In this document: positions 42,475 through 50,648 of the stretch, in pieces
Layout: every line of letters starts with the position of its first letter
Numbering within the stretch: position 1 is the stretch's first letter
Origin: Clostridiales bacterium
Lineage (GTDB): Bacteria; Bacillota; Clostridia; Oscillospirales; Oscillospiraceae
Direction of reading: 5' to 3'
DNA length: 64,000 nucleotides
Assembly (NCBI GenBank): GCA_022785125.1
Contig: JALFRA010000042.1
Location: 1 to 64,000 of the forward strand
Program-made: the position numbers and the translations under genes
Notes under the pieces: generated by a model
Databases searched by the model: none
The model's input: only the letters and a program-made list of their open reading frames with translations
What the model was told of the DNA's origin: nothing

Positions 42475-42807
42475 TCAATCCTCCTCCAGTACGAGAATAT
42501 TTTCGGGATACTCCTCGTGCAGGCTGGTAAAGTGGACCATGAGGGCGGTCAGAAGGGTCTGACAGGTGCTCTCGCTGGTCTGGCTCAGCCCGCCGGGGAT
42601 GCGCAGGGAGATGGATGCGTCGTGCTCCTTCACCTTTACGGTGGCCCCCAGGCCCAGCACGTCATTGACGGCGCACTCGGTCAGGCGGACGGCACTGGTG
42701 ACGGCGGCGCATACGATATCGCTCCCCGCTTCGGCGTAACCGCTGTGGCCCTTCACAGTGAAGCCCACGATGCGGTCCCCCTCCATGTGAAAAGAGACGG
42801 TAGTCAT
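42475..42807 (-). CDS. prp: Ribosomal-processing cysteine protease Prp
   Basis: A 110-residue Prp. The catalytic His and Cys are in [18 protein letters not shown] (about residues 21-38). It cuts the N-terminal extension of L27. It starts 1 base after the rplU stop with no clear ribosome-binding site, so translation probably depends on coupling. Order rplU-prp-rpmA is conserved in Firmicutes. Confidence 0.97.
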   Translation of the reverse strand: MTTVSFHMEGDRIVGFTVKGHSGYAEAGSDIVCAAVTSAVRLTECAVNDVLGLGATVKVKEHDASISLRIPGGLSQTSESTCQTLLTALMVHFTSLHEEYPENILVLEED

Positions 42808-42808
42808 C

Positions 42809-43120
42809 TTACAGGGAGATGGCGCCGATGGTCACCTTGGTGTAGGGCTGACGATGGCCCTGGCGCTTGCGGTAACCCTTCTTGGGCTTGTACTTGAAGA
42901 CCATGATCTTCTTGCCCTTGCCGTTCTTCACCACGGAAGCAGCCACCTTGGCGCCCTCCACCACGGGAGTGCCCACGGTGATCTTCTCGCCGTCGATGAC
43001 AGCCAGCACCTTGTCAAAGGTCACGTTGTCGCCAGCCTCGTTGGGCAGCTTCTCGATGAAGAGGGTATCGCCCTCAGCCACCTTATACTGCTTACCGCCG
43101 GTCTCGATGATTGCGTGCAT
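42809..43120 (-). CDS. rplU: 50S ribosomal protein L21
   Basis: A 103-residue L21, starting [14 protein letters not shown] and ending with the [19 protein letters not shown] signature. The ATG at 43120 follows GAAGGAGTTGAAAACGTA. First gene of rplU-prp-rpmA. Confidence 0.98.
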   Translation of the reverse strand: MHAIIETGGKQYKVAEGDTLFIEKLPNEAGDNVTFDKVLAVIDGEKITVGTPVVEGAKVAASVVKNGKGKKIMVFKYKPKKGYRKRQGHRQPYTKVTIGAISL

Positions 43121-43205
43121 TACGTTTTCAACTCCTTCATTACGGGCTCGCTGTCGGGGGCGGAAGTACAGCTTCACTTGTAAACCCATTCAAAGCGGCT
43201 GTAAT

Positions 43206-43234
43206 ATTGTATCAGCGCATTTTTTAAAAGTCAA
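43206..43234 (-). promoter_or_regulatory. rplU operon promoter
   Basis: Minus strand TTGACT, 17 bases, TACAAT. Transcription from about 43199 gives a leader near 80 bases, with ACAGC/GCTGT as a possible hairpin (43168-43201). Such leaders often bind L21 for autoregulation, but the match to the known L21 leader was not established. Confidence 0.85.
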
Positions 43235-43264
43235 GCATTTTTCAACTTTTTTGCGGCTTTTTTG

Positions 43265-44302
43265 TCAGCTCAGCAGGGCCCAGCTGCCGGTATCCGTCCC
43301 CTGGGTCACGATAGGCACGATCTCCAGCCCGTCGACAGCAGGGACGGTCTCCCCCTCAGGCACCTGCACATAGACCCGGTCGGCGTACTGCTTGAGCAGG
43401 TCCAGGGTGAGGCCGCTGCCGTCGGAGCCGCCGGTCAGCACCGTCAGGCTGGTCACCACCGATACCTTCATATCAGGATACTGGGCCAACGTCTGGTCCA
43501 GGGTCTGGAAGAAGGCCTCCATGGTCTGGGTCAGGGTATTGGGATCGTAGTTGCTGTCGCTCTTGATATAGCTGACGGTGCCCCGGGTGGGATAGCCGCA
43601 GTTGTCCAGCAGCAGCTCGTCAAAGCCCAGCCCGGCCAGCTCGCCGCACACCTGGGCCACATAGCTCCTCACCGATTCCACCGCCGGGCTGCTCCAGCGG
43701 AGGCTCTCGTCGTCCCGCCAGTTGCCTGAATTGCTGTGGATGCCCAGGGCCCGGTCGTTCCAGGGCAGGGCGTTGTCCCGGAAGCAGGAGATCCGGGCCA
43801 CGGTGTACAGCTCTCCTCCGTTAAGAGTCTGGATGGCCTCATTGATGCCCTCCTGGTCCGACGAGGTACCCAAAGTGGTCTGGGACTGATAGCCCAGGGT
43901 GCCGTCCGGCGCCTTCATGGAGAAGATGGCGGCGGTGCCGCCGGCAGCCTCCAGCTGGGTCTGGGCGGTACCGTCGGTGAGGGCGGCGGCGGACAGCTGC
44001 ACCCCCCGGAAGTCCAGTTCCGGCTCAGGCGTGGGGGACGGAGTGGGCTCCGGTGTGGTGATCTGGATGGGAACGGTACCCACCGGCGGGTCAGGCTCGG
44101 TCTGGCCGCCGCCGAAGAAGGGCAGCTCCAGCCGCACGCCGTCGGCGGAATACCGGATATAGGGTTCCAGGAAAAAGAGCGCCGCCACCGACAGCACCAG
44201 CAGCACCAGCAGTACGCCGATGAGCACTTTCAGCGCATTACGTCCCCGGCTGCGCCCATGGTAGGATTCATAACCATTCCGCCTCACGGCAGGACACCTC
44301 AC
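43265..44302 (-). CDS. DUF4015-type putative glycoside hydrolase, membrane-anchored
   Basis: A 345-residue protein. A basic N-terminus is followed by one membrane segment at about 24-46, a Pro/Thr/Ser linker, then a TIM-barrel-like domain. GFDELLLDNCGYP is the strand carrying the expected catalytic Asp in DUF4015-like proteins. It starts at a GTG (44302) after AGAGGAAAGA. An extracellular carbohydrate role is inferred from the family only. Confidence 0.75.
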   Translation of the reverse strand: MRCPAVRRNGYESYHGRSRGRNALKVLIGVLLVLLVLSVAALFFLEPYIRYSADGVRLELPFFGGGQTEPDPPVGTVPIQITTPEPTPSPTPEPELDFRGVQLSAAALTDGTAQTQLEAAGGTAAIFSMKAPDGTLGYQSQTTLGTSSDQEGINEAIQTLNGGELYTVARISCFRDNALPWNDRALGIHSNSGNWRDDESLRWSSPAVESVRSYVAQVCGELAGLGFDELLLDNCGYPTRGTVSYIKSDSNYDPNTLTQTMEAFFQTLDQTLAQYPDMKVSVVTSLTVLTGGSDGSGLTLDLLKQYADRVYVQVPEGETVPAVDGLEIVPIVTQGTDTGSWALLS

Positions 44303-44323
44303 TCTTTCCTCTCAGATCAGGGA

Positions 44324-44761
44324 TCACTTTCCCTTTTCCTCTACCTGGCTCAGCGCCTCGTCCAGCTTCTGGAGGGCCGCAGCCACCAGCTTCCGGTCCT
44401 CCTCCGGCATATTCCCCATCAGGGCGGTAAAGTAGCTGTTCACATCGGTGACCGCCTTGTCCCGCAGCGCGGCGTACTTCTCGGTGGCGCTGACGTAGAT
44501 CACCCGGCGGTCGGTCTCGCTGCGCTGGCGCTTGGCCAGCCCCAACTTCTCCAGCCGGTCCACAATGCCGGACACCGTGCTGTTGGCACTGCCGGTGCGC
44601 TCAGCCAGAGTGCTGATGGGCACCGGCCCGTCCTCCCCCAGTACGGTAAGTACCATGGCCTGGGGAAAGGTCAGATCCATCCGTCCAAAGTGGCTGCGAA
44701 ACTGCTGGGACATATGCTGGGTCACCCGCAGATAGGATATGAACAGATTGCTTTGTTCCAT
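44324..44761 (-). CDS. MarR-family transcriptional regulator
   Basis: A 145-residue winged-helix regulator. The HTH is LTFPQAMVLTVLGEDGPVPISTLAERTGSANSTVSGIVDRLEKLG at about 30-74, and the wing has the RSETDRRVIYVSAT segment with the conserved DRR. Ligand unknown. The ATG at 44761 follows GAAAGGAGAACGCC. It lies between an SLH gene and the DUF4015 gene on the same strand. Confidence 0.93.
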   Translation of the reverse strand: MEQSNLFISYLRVTQHMSQQFRSHFGRMDLTFPQAMVLTVLGEDGPVPISTLAERTGSANSTVSGIVDRLEKLGLAKRQRSETDRRVIYVSATEKYAALRDKAVTDVNSYFTALMGNMPEEDRKLVAAALQKLDEALSQVEEKGK

Positions 44762-44803
44762 GTTGGGCGTTCTCCTTTCTCTTGCCCGTGCCGCAAGGGG
44801 CCG

Positions 44804-45418
44804 TCAGCCCATGGCCTGGGTATTCATCCGTTGTAAAATCACCGCAAGCTGGGCCCGGGTGGTGGTACTCTTGGGGGAGAGTTTGCCGCCGTCTCCTTCC
44901 ATCCAGCCCATACCGATGGCATGGGACATACCTTCCTTTGCCCAGGAGGCCACCTGATTGGCGTCGCTGTAGAGGTTCAGGGCGCCCTCCGCCATCGTAT
45001 GGCCCTTATACGCGTCATAGCGGCTGAGCATCACCGCCAGTTCCTGCCGGGTCACCACGCCGTCGCTGAAGGTGCCCTTGTCGGTGCCGTTGATGATGCG
45101 GGCCTCACAGGCCCAGTCGGCGGCAATGCCGTACCAGCTGTTAATCTGCACATCGGGGAAATGGCCCCGCCACACCGGGGTGGGCTCCCCCTCCATCCGC
45201 CACAGCACCATGGCTACGGTAGAGCGGGTCACCGTGGCGTTGGGAGAAAACAGGGTATCGGACACACCGGTCATCCACCCCTGTTCCACCGACTCCTTCA
45301 CCGCCGATTCATACCAGGCTCCGGTGGGCACGTCGGTAAAATTCGCCGCGGAGGCGGGCAGCGCCAGACCGGCGCATAAAGTCAGGGCGCAGGTGAGCGC
45401 CGCAAGTCGTCTTTTCAA
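44804..45418 (-). CDS. SLH-domain protein, 204 aa
   Basis: Signal peptide at residues 1-24, then three SLH modules that make up almost the whole protein: FTDVPTGAWYESAVKESVEQGWMTG, FPDVQINSWYGIAADWACEARIING, and a third ending AVILQRMN. It appears to be only a wall-binding unit. It starts with TTG at 45418 after AAGGAGTGGACCCAT; no ATG or GTG fits. May be an anchor or decoy for the larger SLH proteins. Confidence 0.88.
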   Translation of the reverse strand: MKRRLAALTCALTLCAGLALPASAANFTDVPTGAWYESAVKESVEQGWMTGVSDTLFSPNATVTRSTVAMVLWRMEGEPTPVWRGHFPDVQINSWYGIAADWACEARIINGTDKGTFSDGVVTRQELAVMLSRYDAYKGHTMAEGALNLYSDANQVASWAKEGMSHAIGMGWMEGDGGKLSPKSTTTRAQLAVILQRMNTQAMG

Positions 45419-45513
45419 ATGGGTCCACTCCTTATCATTGAGTGCTACTTATTTTACGATACGGATTTTAAAAAATTGTGAACACAAAAGGACCCATTTA
45501 TAAATAATTCCGC

Positions 45514-45550
45514 AAAAAGGACGCCGCACCTCCGGGCGGCGTCCTTTTTT
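45514..45550. terminator. Terminator following bofA
   Basis: AAAAAGGACGCCGC / GCGGCGTCCTTTTT with an 8-base loop. Overlaps the bofA stop by two bases. T runs lie on both sides, so it can act in either direction. Confidence 0.9.
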
Positions 45551-45818
45551 ACACAGCCAGCATCCACTCCAGGGCCGCCAGCAGGCCGAATCCGGGCAGG
45601 CCCAGCAGCCCCAGCACCAGGGCGTTGGTCAGATTGACCCCCAGCTGGAGGCCCAGGATGCCTCCGGCCCAGCGCAGGAGCCACAGCACCCCCAGCCCCA
45701 CCCCTGTCCGGGCCGCCAGACGGCCCAGCCAGCTCAGGGGCTTACGCAGCACTGCCAGCAGCAGCACCAAAAACAATCCCCCCGCCACCCAGGGCAGGGC
45801 ATTGAGCAGCGGTTCCAC
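45549..45818 (-). CDS. bofA: BofA-family membrane protein
   Basis: An 89-residue protein with several hydrophobic stretches and the C-terminal pattern GVNLTNALVLGLLGLPGFGLL typical of BofA, which inhibits pro-sigmaK processing in sporulation. The GTG at 45818 is spaced from AGGAGG correctly; a GTG at 45827 overlaps the ribosome-binding site. Next to the YaaL-like gene, as in Bacillus, but recR is not linked here. Suggests a spore-forming ancestry. Confidence 0.88.
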   Translation of the reverse strand: MEPLLNALPWVAGGLFLVLLLAVLRKPLSWLGRLAARTGVGLGVLWLLRWAGGILGLQLGVNLTNALVLGLLGLPGFGLLAALEWMLAV

Positions 45819-45871
45819 CGCCGCCACCTCCTTTCTGTGTGCCAGAACCTTGGCGGCGGGGCGGACCCCTC

Positions 45872-46126
45872 TTATCCGGTGCGGACGGTCTGCCCGCCCT
45901 CCAGTTCCTTAACCTGGCGCAGCAGGTAGGTGTACCGGGACTGGAGGGCATTGATCTCAAAGACATAGGATTCGATGAGATCCGGGTCACAGGCGTCATT
46001 GAAGCCCTGATAGGCCTGGGCGATGAGGGCCCTGGTCTGGTTCAGTCCCTCCAGCAGGACCCGGCGGGTCCCCTCCCGCTCGCTCTCCCGCCGGCGCAGA
46101 CTGAAGCGCTTGGTGGCTTCCGGCAT
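45872..46126 (-). CDS. YaaL-like (DUF2508) protein
   Basis: An 84-residue protein: basic N-terminus, then two helices including FNDACDPDLIESYVFEINALQSRYTYLLRQVKE, which fits DUF2508. Function unknown. The ATG at 46126 follows AAGGAGGAGGATCGT. It lies 53 bases upstream of bofA. Confidence 0.88.
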   Translation of the reverse strand: MPEATKRFSLRRRESEREGTRRVLLEGLNQTRALIAQAYQGFNDACDPDLIESYVFEINALQSRYTYLLRQVKELEGGQTVRTG

Positions 46127-46261
46127 ACGATCCTCCTCCTTGCTCCGGGCTTTCCGGTTTTATCCTATGTCCAGTTTGGGCAATTATGTCCTGTTCTATA
46201 CCGTTTTTTTCCTGTATTTCAGGCCGCCATTGGGGCATACTGATGTTGGACCGGATGACCG

Positions 46262-46383
46262 CTGGTTCTTGCATCTCCTTTTAAGCCGGTGCCGGGTGAG
46301 CTCACCCTCTGGCGAAAGGCGAAAGGAGCAGAATCAAACGAACTCCGATCCTGTAAGGGGCGCGGTGGAAACACTGCGCCCCG
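46262..46383. ncRNA. Candidate structured non-coding region upstream of yaaL
   Basis: In the 306-base gap between yaaL and the P-type ATPase terminator. CTCCTTT pairs with AAAGGAG; inside are GCC/GGC and the palindrome GGGTGAGCTCACCC. A second hairpin GGGGCGCGGTG/CACTGCGCCCC lies at about 46358-46382. Either strand could be transcribed. On the plus strand it would end at the 46395 terminator. I cannot match it to a named RNA family. On the minus strand a short frame (MQEPAVIRSNISM...) also runs through 46127-46274 but has no proper ribosome-binding site. Confidence 0.4.
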
Positions 46384-46394
46384 GTTTTATGCGT

Positions 46395-46428
46395 AAAAAA
46401 GGCGCGCCCTGCGGGCGCGCCTTTTTTT
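46395..46428. terminator. Bidirectional terminator at the end of the P-type ATPase gene
   Basis: AAAAAAGGCGCGCCC / GGGCGCGCCTTTTTTT, loop TGC. Confidence 0.93.
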
Positions 46429-46432
46429 GCAA

Positions 46433-49063
46433 TTAGTCCTTGCCCTTTTTCAGGCCGGCAATGACCTTGACGATCTGGATCACCAGCGTGGGCAGGAAGG
46501 CCAGGCCCACCATCTCGCCCAGATTCATCAGGCCGAAGGCGGGGGAGACCATAAAGAGGCTGGTGAGACCGGGGGTGAAGAGCACCAGCATCAGCAGCAC
46601 CACGCCGGCGAAGAAGGCGGCGATGGAGGCCTTGTTGGTGGAGAACTTCAGCCGGAAGATGGACTCGCTGCCCCTGCAGTTGAAGCCGTGGAACAGCCGG
46701 GCCAGGGTGAGGGTGGAGAAAGCCATGGTGGAGGCCAGAGCCGCGTCCCCGTTCTGGTAGCCCAGGTAGAAGGCGATCATGGTGACGACGGCGATGAGCA
46801 GGCCCTGTCCGCCGATGCGGGTGAGCAGAGGCTTGTTCAGGATGGGCTCCTTGGGATCTCTGGGCTTCTGGTCCAGCAGGCCCTTGCGGGCGGGCTCCAT
46901 GCCAATGGCGATGGCGGGCAGGGAGTCGGTGAGCAGGTTGATAAACAGCAGATGCACCGGCTGGAAGGGCACCGGCAGGGCCATCAGGGAAGCGTACAGC
47001 ACACAGAAGATGCCGGCGGTGTTGCCGCTGAGCAGGAACTGGATGGCGTTTTTGATGTTGGCGTACACGCTGCGGCCGTTGACCACCGCACGGACGATGG
47101 TGGCAAAGTTATCGTCGGCCAGGATCATGGAGGCGGCGTCCTTGGACACCTCGGTGCCGGTAATGCCCATGGCCACGCCGATGTCCGCCTTCTTCAGGGC
47201 GGGGGCGTCGTTGACGCCGTCGCCGGTCATGGACACGATGTTGCCCCGGCGCTGCCAGGCGTTGACGATGCGGATCTTATGCTCGGGGGACACCCGGGCA
47301 TAGACCGAGATCTTGGCCAGCCGCTGGTCCAGGTCGGCGTCGCTCATCTGGTCCAGCTCCAGGCCGGACACCGCCTCGTCCCCATCCTGGAAGATACCCA
47401 GCTGGCGGGCAATGGCGGAGGCGGTAACCTTGTGGTCGCCGGTGATCATGATGGTGCGAATGCCGCCCCGCTTGGCGTCGGCCACCGCCTGGATGGCCTC
47501 GGGCCGAGGCGGGTCGATCATGGAGATAAGGCCGATGAAGGTGAAGTCCTTCTCATCCTCCAGGGTGAGGGGCCGGACCGCATCCACCTCACGGTAGGCA
47601 AAGGCCAGCACCCGCAGGCCTTCCATGGACAGCTCCATGTTGACCCGGGCGATCTCCTCCTTGCGCTCGGGGGTCATTTCCACCTTGCCCTGCCGGGTGA
47701 GCAGCCACTTGGACCGGTCCAGCAGCACGTCGATGGCGCCCTTGGTAAAGAGGGTGGGGGTCCCGTCGATGTCGTGGAGGGTGCTCATCAGCTTGCGGTC
47801 GGAGTCAAAGGCCAGCTCGCCCAGCCGGGGATGCTGGGCGCGGTAACTCTCCTCGTCCACGCCGAACCTCTCGCCCAGCATCACCAGAGCCACCTCGGTG
47901 GGGTCGCCGATGGAGGCGCCGGTCTCCTGGTTGTTGGTGGCGTCGCTGGCCAGCAGGGCGGCCTTGAGGAGCAGCCGCTGCACATCGTTGACCAGCTCCA
48001 GGTCGTCGCCCTCCAGCAGGGAGCCGTCGGCATACACCTTCTGGGGGGTCATTTTATTCTGGGTCAGGGTGCCCGTCTTATCCGAGCAGATCACGGAGAC
48101 GCTGCCCAGACTCTCCACCGCTTTCAGGTCCTTGATGATGGCGTTTTGTTTGGCCATCTTCTGGGTGCCCATGGCCAGCACGATGGTGACGATGGAGCTG
48201 AGGGCCTCGGGGATGGCGGCCACCGCCAGGGCCACGGCGAACATGAGGGAGTCCAGCACATCCATACCGGTGCGGAAGATGGACAGGGCAAACACCACGG
48301 CGCAGATGGCCATAATGACGATGGCCAGCTTGGCGGAGAAGTTGTCCAGGCTCTGCTGCAGGGGGGTCTTGCGCTGCTGGGTCTGGTTCATGAGGGCGGC
48401 GATCTTGCCCAGCTCGGTGTTCATGCCGGTGCCGGTGACCAGCACGGTGGCACGGCCGTAGGTCACCAGGGAGCCGGAGAACACCATGTTCTTCTGGTCG
48501 CCCAGGGCCACCTGGCCGGCGTCGATGACGTCGTCGGTCTTGTCCACGCCCTCGCTCTCGCCGGTGAGGGAGGACTCATTGACCTTGAGGGAGAAGTTCT
48601 CCAGCACGCGGCCGTCGGCCACCACCATGTCGCCGGCCTCCAGCAGCACGATGTCGCCGGGCACCACATCGGCGGAGGGGATCTCCACCCGCACGCCTCC
48701 CCGCAGCACCTTGGCGGTGGGGGAGGACATGGCCTTCAGGCTCTCCAGTGATTTTTCCGCCTTCAGATACTGGACGGTGCCCAGAATGGCGTTGAGGATG
48801 AGCACGGCAAAGATGACGATGGTGCTCTCCACATTCTCCGACACCGCGGAGATGATCGCCGCGATGACGAGGATGATGACCAGCAGGTCCTTAAATTGCT
48901 CGGCAAAGATCTGAATGGCGCTCTTCTTTTTTCCTTCGGACAGCTTGTTGGGACCATACTGTTCCCGCCGCCGGCCGGCCTCCTGATCGCTGAGGCCGGA
49001 TATCCCGGCCTGCTGGGCTTCCAGCGCCTGCTGGGTGGTTTTCCGGTAATAAGCCTCTGTCAT
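46433..49063 (-). CDS. P-type cation ATPase (Ca2+/Mn2+ type) under Mn2+ riboswitch
   Basis: An 876-residue P2-type ATPase. It has the N-terminal cation_ATPase_N region (KTTQQALEAQQAGISGLS), actuator motif LTGES, helix-4 AAIPEALSS, phosphorylation site CSDKTGTLTQ (near residue 340), nucleotide region FTKGAID, and hinge TGDGVNDAPALKKADIG. About ten membrane helices. Helix 4 has PEAL where Ca2+ pumps usually have PEGL. The ATG at 49063 is spaced 9 bases from AAGGGA; an ATG at 49072 abuts it. The upstream yybP-ykoY element points to Mn2+ (or Ca2+/Mn2+) export. Confidence 0.94.
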   Translation of the reverse strand: MTEAYYRKTTQQALEAQQAGISGLSDQEAGRRREQYGPNKLSEGKKKSAIQIFAEQFKDLLVIILVIAAIISAVSENVESTIVIFAVLILNAILGTVQYLKAEKSLESLKAMSSPTAKVLRGGVRVEIPSADVVPGDIVLLEAGDMVVADGRVLENFSLKVNESSLTGESEGVDKTDDVIDAGQVALGDQKNMVFSGSLVTYGRATVLVTGTGMNTELGKIAALMNQTQQRKTPLQQSLDNFSAKLAIVIMAICAVVFALSIFRTGMDVLDSLMFAVALAVAAIPEALSSIVTIVLAMGTQKMAKQNAIIKDLKAVESLGSVSVICSDKTGTLTQNKMTPQKVYADGSLLEGDDLELVNDVQRLLLKAALLASDATNNQETGASIGDPTEVALVMLGERFGVDEESYRAQHPRLGELAFDSDRKLMSTLHDIDGTPTLFTKGAIDVLLDRSKWLLTRQGKVEMTPERKEEIARVNMELSMEGLRVLAFAYREVDAVRPLTLEDEKDFTFIGLISMIDPPRPEAIQAVADAKRGGIRTIMITGDHKVTASAIARQLGIFQDGDEAVSGLELDQMSDADLDQRLAKISVYARVSPEHKIRIVNAWQRRGNIVSMTGDGVNDAPALKKADIGVAMGITGTEVSKDAASMILADDNFATIVRAVVNGRSVYANIKNAIQFLLSGNTAGIFCVLYASLMALPVPFQPVHLLFINLLTDSLPAIAIGMEPARKGLLDQKPRDPKEPILNKPLLTRIGGQGLLIAVVTMIAFYLGYQNGDAALASTMAFSTLTLARLFHGFNCRGSESIFRLKFSTNKASIAAFFAGVVLLMLVLFTPGLTSLFMVSPAFGLMNLGEMVGLAFLPTLVIQIVKVIAGLKKGKD

Positions 49064-49105
49064 ACCTTTCATTCCCTTACAGTTTACTTTCGGCGAAGAG
49101 CAAAC

Positions 49106-49234
49106 AAAAAAGACCCTTCGCCAACCGCCGCGCATGACGACAGTTGTCGAAAAGTCTTGTTACCCAGAGGGTGCATACCGCCAGGTCACAGACCGTGGTG
49201 TTGACGGTATGGCTTTGAACTACTCCCTTTTCAA
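49106..49234 (-). ncRNA. yybP-ykoY Mn2+ riboswitch with its terminator
   Basis: Minus strand: GAAAAGGGAGTAG, then ATACCGTCAACACCACGG, ACCTGGCGGTAT and AACAAGACTTTTC. These match the conserved GGGGAGUAG, CGUCAA, ACCGGC and AGCAAGACCUUU blocks of the Mn2+ riboswitch. A terminator stem (AGACTTTTCGACAACTGTCG with CGGCGGTTGGCGAAGGGTCT, one mismatch, then TTTTTT) shares the aptamer 3' strand. Mn2+ binding should therefore prevent termination. The promoter ends just upstream. Confidence 0.88.
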
Positions 49235-49242
49235 CTGCGGCC

Positions 49243-49271
49243 ATCATAGCACAGTTTGACCGGCAAGTCAA
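49243..49271 (-). promoter_or_regulatory. Promoter of the Mn2+-riboswitch ATPase transcript
   Basis: Minus strand TTGACT, 17 bases, TATGAT; the start site would be near 49236, at the edge of the aptamer. Confidence 0.9.
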
Positions 49272-49321
49272 TCTCATTTTGATAGGGTGTCCGAATTTTC
49301 CCATCCTATACCGGCCCATCG

Positions 49322-49350
49322 TTGACGGCGTGTGATCCGTCCGGTATAAT
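49322..49350 (+). promoter_or_regulatory. Promoter of the PsiE-like / EFR1-type gene pair
   Basis: TTGACG, 17 bases, TATAAT, 35 bases before the start codon at 49386. Confidence 0.93.
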
Positions 49351-49385
49351 CAATAAAGAAGGCACACTGGAAAGGAGCGTCCTCC

Positions 49386-49832
49386 ATGAAGGGAAGTATC
49401 GTAAAATTCCTGCTCAAGGCCGCCTGGATCCTGGAGCTGATCATTGCCCTGTTTATTCTGGTGGTCACCGTGGTACAGATGGTGCTGACGGGAATGGACT
49501 CTCTGGACTATCTGACCCTGGGCCAGTTCAGCCTCAACGATTTCTTTGCCAATACCATGAACATCATCGTGGGCCTGGAGTTTGTAAAGATGCTCATCCT
49601 CCACACCCCCCGGGCAGTCACCGACGTGCTGCTCTTTGCCATTGCCCGGCAGCTGGTGGTGAGCCACTCCAGCTCCTTGGATACCCTGCTGGGGGTGGCG
49701 GCGGTGGCTCTGATCTTTATCATCAAAAAATTCCTGCTCAGCAGGGAGGACTCGGTCCCTCCCAAAGAAGTGATCAATCAATTTTCTCAGGAGATCGCAG
49801 CCCAAAAAGAGGAGGCAGCCCATCATGAATGA
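49386..49832 (+). CDS. Small membrane protein, PsiE-like, 148 aa
   Basis: Four hydrophobic helices at about 8-34, 53-73, 77-92 and 98-118, with a charged C-terminal tail. The layout (short N-terminal helix, HTPRAVTDVLLFAIARQLVV) recalls PsiE-type proteins, but I am not certain. The ATG at 49386 follows GAAAGGAGCGTCCTCC. It overlaps the flavodoxin-ferredoxin gene by 8 bases. Function unknown. Confidence 0.75.
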   Translation: MKGSIVKFLLKAAWILELIIALFILVVTVVQMVLTGMDSLDYLTLGQFSLNDFFANTMNIIVGLEFVKMLILHTPRAVTDVLLFAIARQLVVSHSSSLDTLLGVAAVALIFIIKKFLLSREDSVPPKEVINQFSQEIAAQKEEAAHHE

Positions 49833-50577
49833 CCCTCACTGGCTTTCTGCCGTATTCAGCCCCACCGGCGGCACCGCCGCCATCGCCAAGGCCATCACCG
49901 GCGGTCTTGGCCAGGTGGTGGATCTGTCCGCCCCCGCACCGGTCACGCCGGTGGCGGACAACACCGTGCTGCTGGCCGCCGCGCCGGTCTTCGGCGGGCG
50001 CATCCCCGCTGTGGCCCTGGAGCGGCTGGCCGCCCTCAGCGGCAGGGGCCCCGCCGTCGCCGTGGCGGTATACGGCAACCGGGACTATGAGGACGCCCTG
50101 CTGGAGCTGTCCGCCGCTCTGAAGGCGGGCGGCTTTCAGGTGATCGGCGCTGCGGCCTTTGTGGCTCAGCACTCCATTGCCCCCACCATTGCCCAGGGCC
50201 GTCCGGACCAGGCCGATCTGGAGGCTGCCGCCAGCTTCGGCCGTGCGGTGCTGGATAAACTGGCCGGACCCGCTCCCCTCGCCCCGGTGACTGTGCCGGG
50301 GAACACCCCCTACAAGGACTGGAAGGGGGTCCCCTTCCACCCCGCCGCCGGGGAGGGCTGCATCTCCTGCGGTCTGTGCGCCTCCCGCTGCCCGGTGGGC
50401 GCCATTCCGACAGGCAGCCCCAGGGAAACCGACCCGGAGCGGTGCATCACCTGTATGCGCTGCGTCTCCCTCTGCCCCCGTGGGGCCCGGACCATCCCCG
50501 CTCCCGCCCTCCAGGCCACTACCGCCATGCTGACAGAAAAGGCAGGCGTCCCCCGTCAGCCGGACTATTTCCTGTAA
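49825..50577 (+). CDS. EFR1-type flavodoxin-ferredoxin protein
   Basis: A 250-residue protein. The N-terminal flavodoxin-like domain starts with SPTGGTAAIAKAI (FMN-phosphate loop). The C-terminal part has two 4Fe-4S motifs, CISCGLCASRC and CITCMRCVSLC. The EFR1-like family transfers electrons in the cytoplasm; the partner is unknown. Translation is coupled to the membrane protein upstream. The start follows AAGAGGAGGCAGCCC. Confidence 0.9.
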   Translation: MNDPHWLSAVFSPTGGTAAIAKAITGGLGQVVDLSAPAPVTPVADNTVLLAAAPVFGGRIPAVALERLAALSGRGPAVAVAVYGNRDYEDALLELSAALKAGGFQVIGAAAFVAQHSIAPTIAQGRPDQADLEAAASFGRAVLDKLAGPAPLAPVTVPGNTPYKDWKGVPFHPAAGEGCISCGLCASRCPVGAIPTGSPRETDPERCITCMRCVSLCPRGARTIPAPALQATTAMLTEKAGVPRQPDYFL

Positions 50578-50598
50578 CAGGTATCACTTTTGTGATGG

Positions 50599-50639
50599 AA
50601 AGGCCCCTCTGATGCCGACTGCATCAGAGGGGCCTTTTT
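50599..50639 (+). terminator. Terminator after the EFR1-type gene
   Basis: AAAGGCCCCTCTGATGC / GCATCAGAGGGGCCTTT, loop CGACT, followed by T's. Confidence 0.93.
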
Positions 50640-50648
50640 CACCAACGC

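Noticed and set aside
45418-45480. Promoter of the 204-aa SLH gene
   Set aside because: TTCACA and TAAAAT are present on the minus strand but the spacing (about 20 bases) is too long for a confident call.
46127-46432. SRP RNA, RNase P RNA or a known riboswitch
   Set aside because: I looked for the conserved SRP tetraloop/GGAAGC-type block and the RNase P GAGGAAAGU block and found none; no known aptamer fits.
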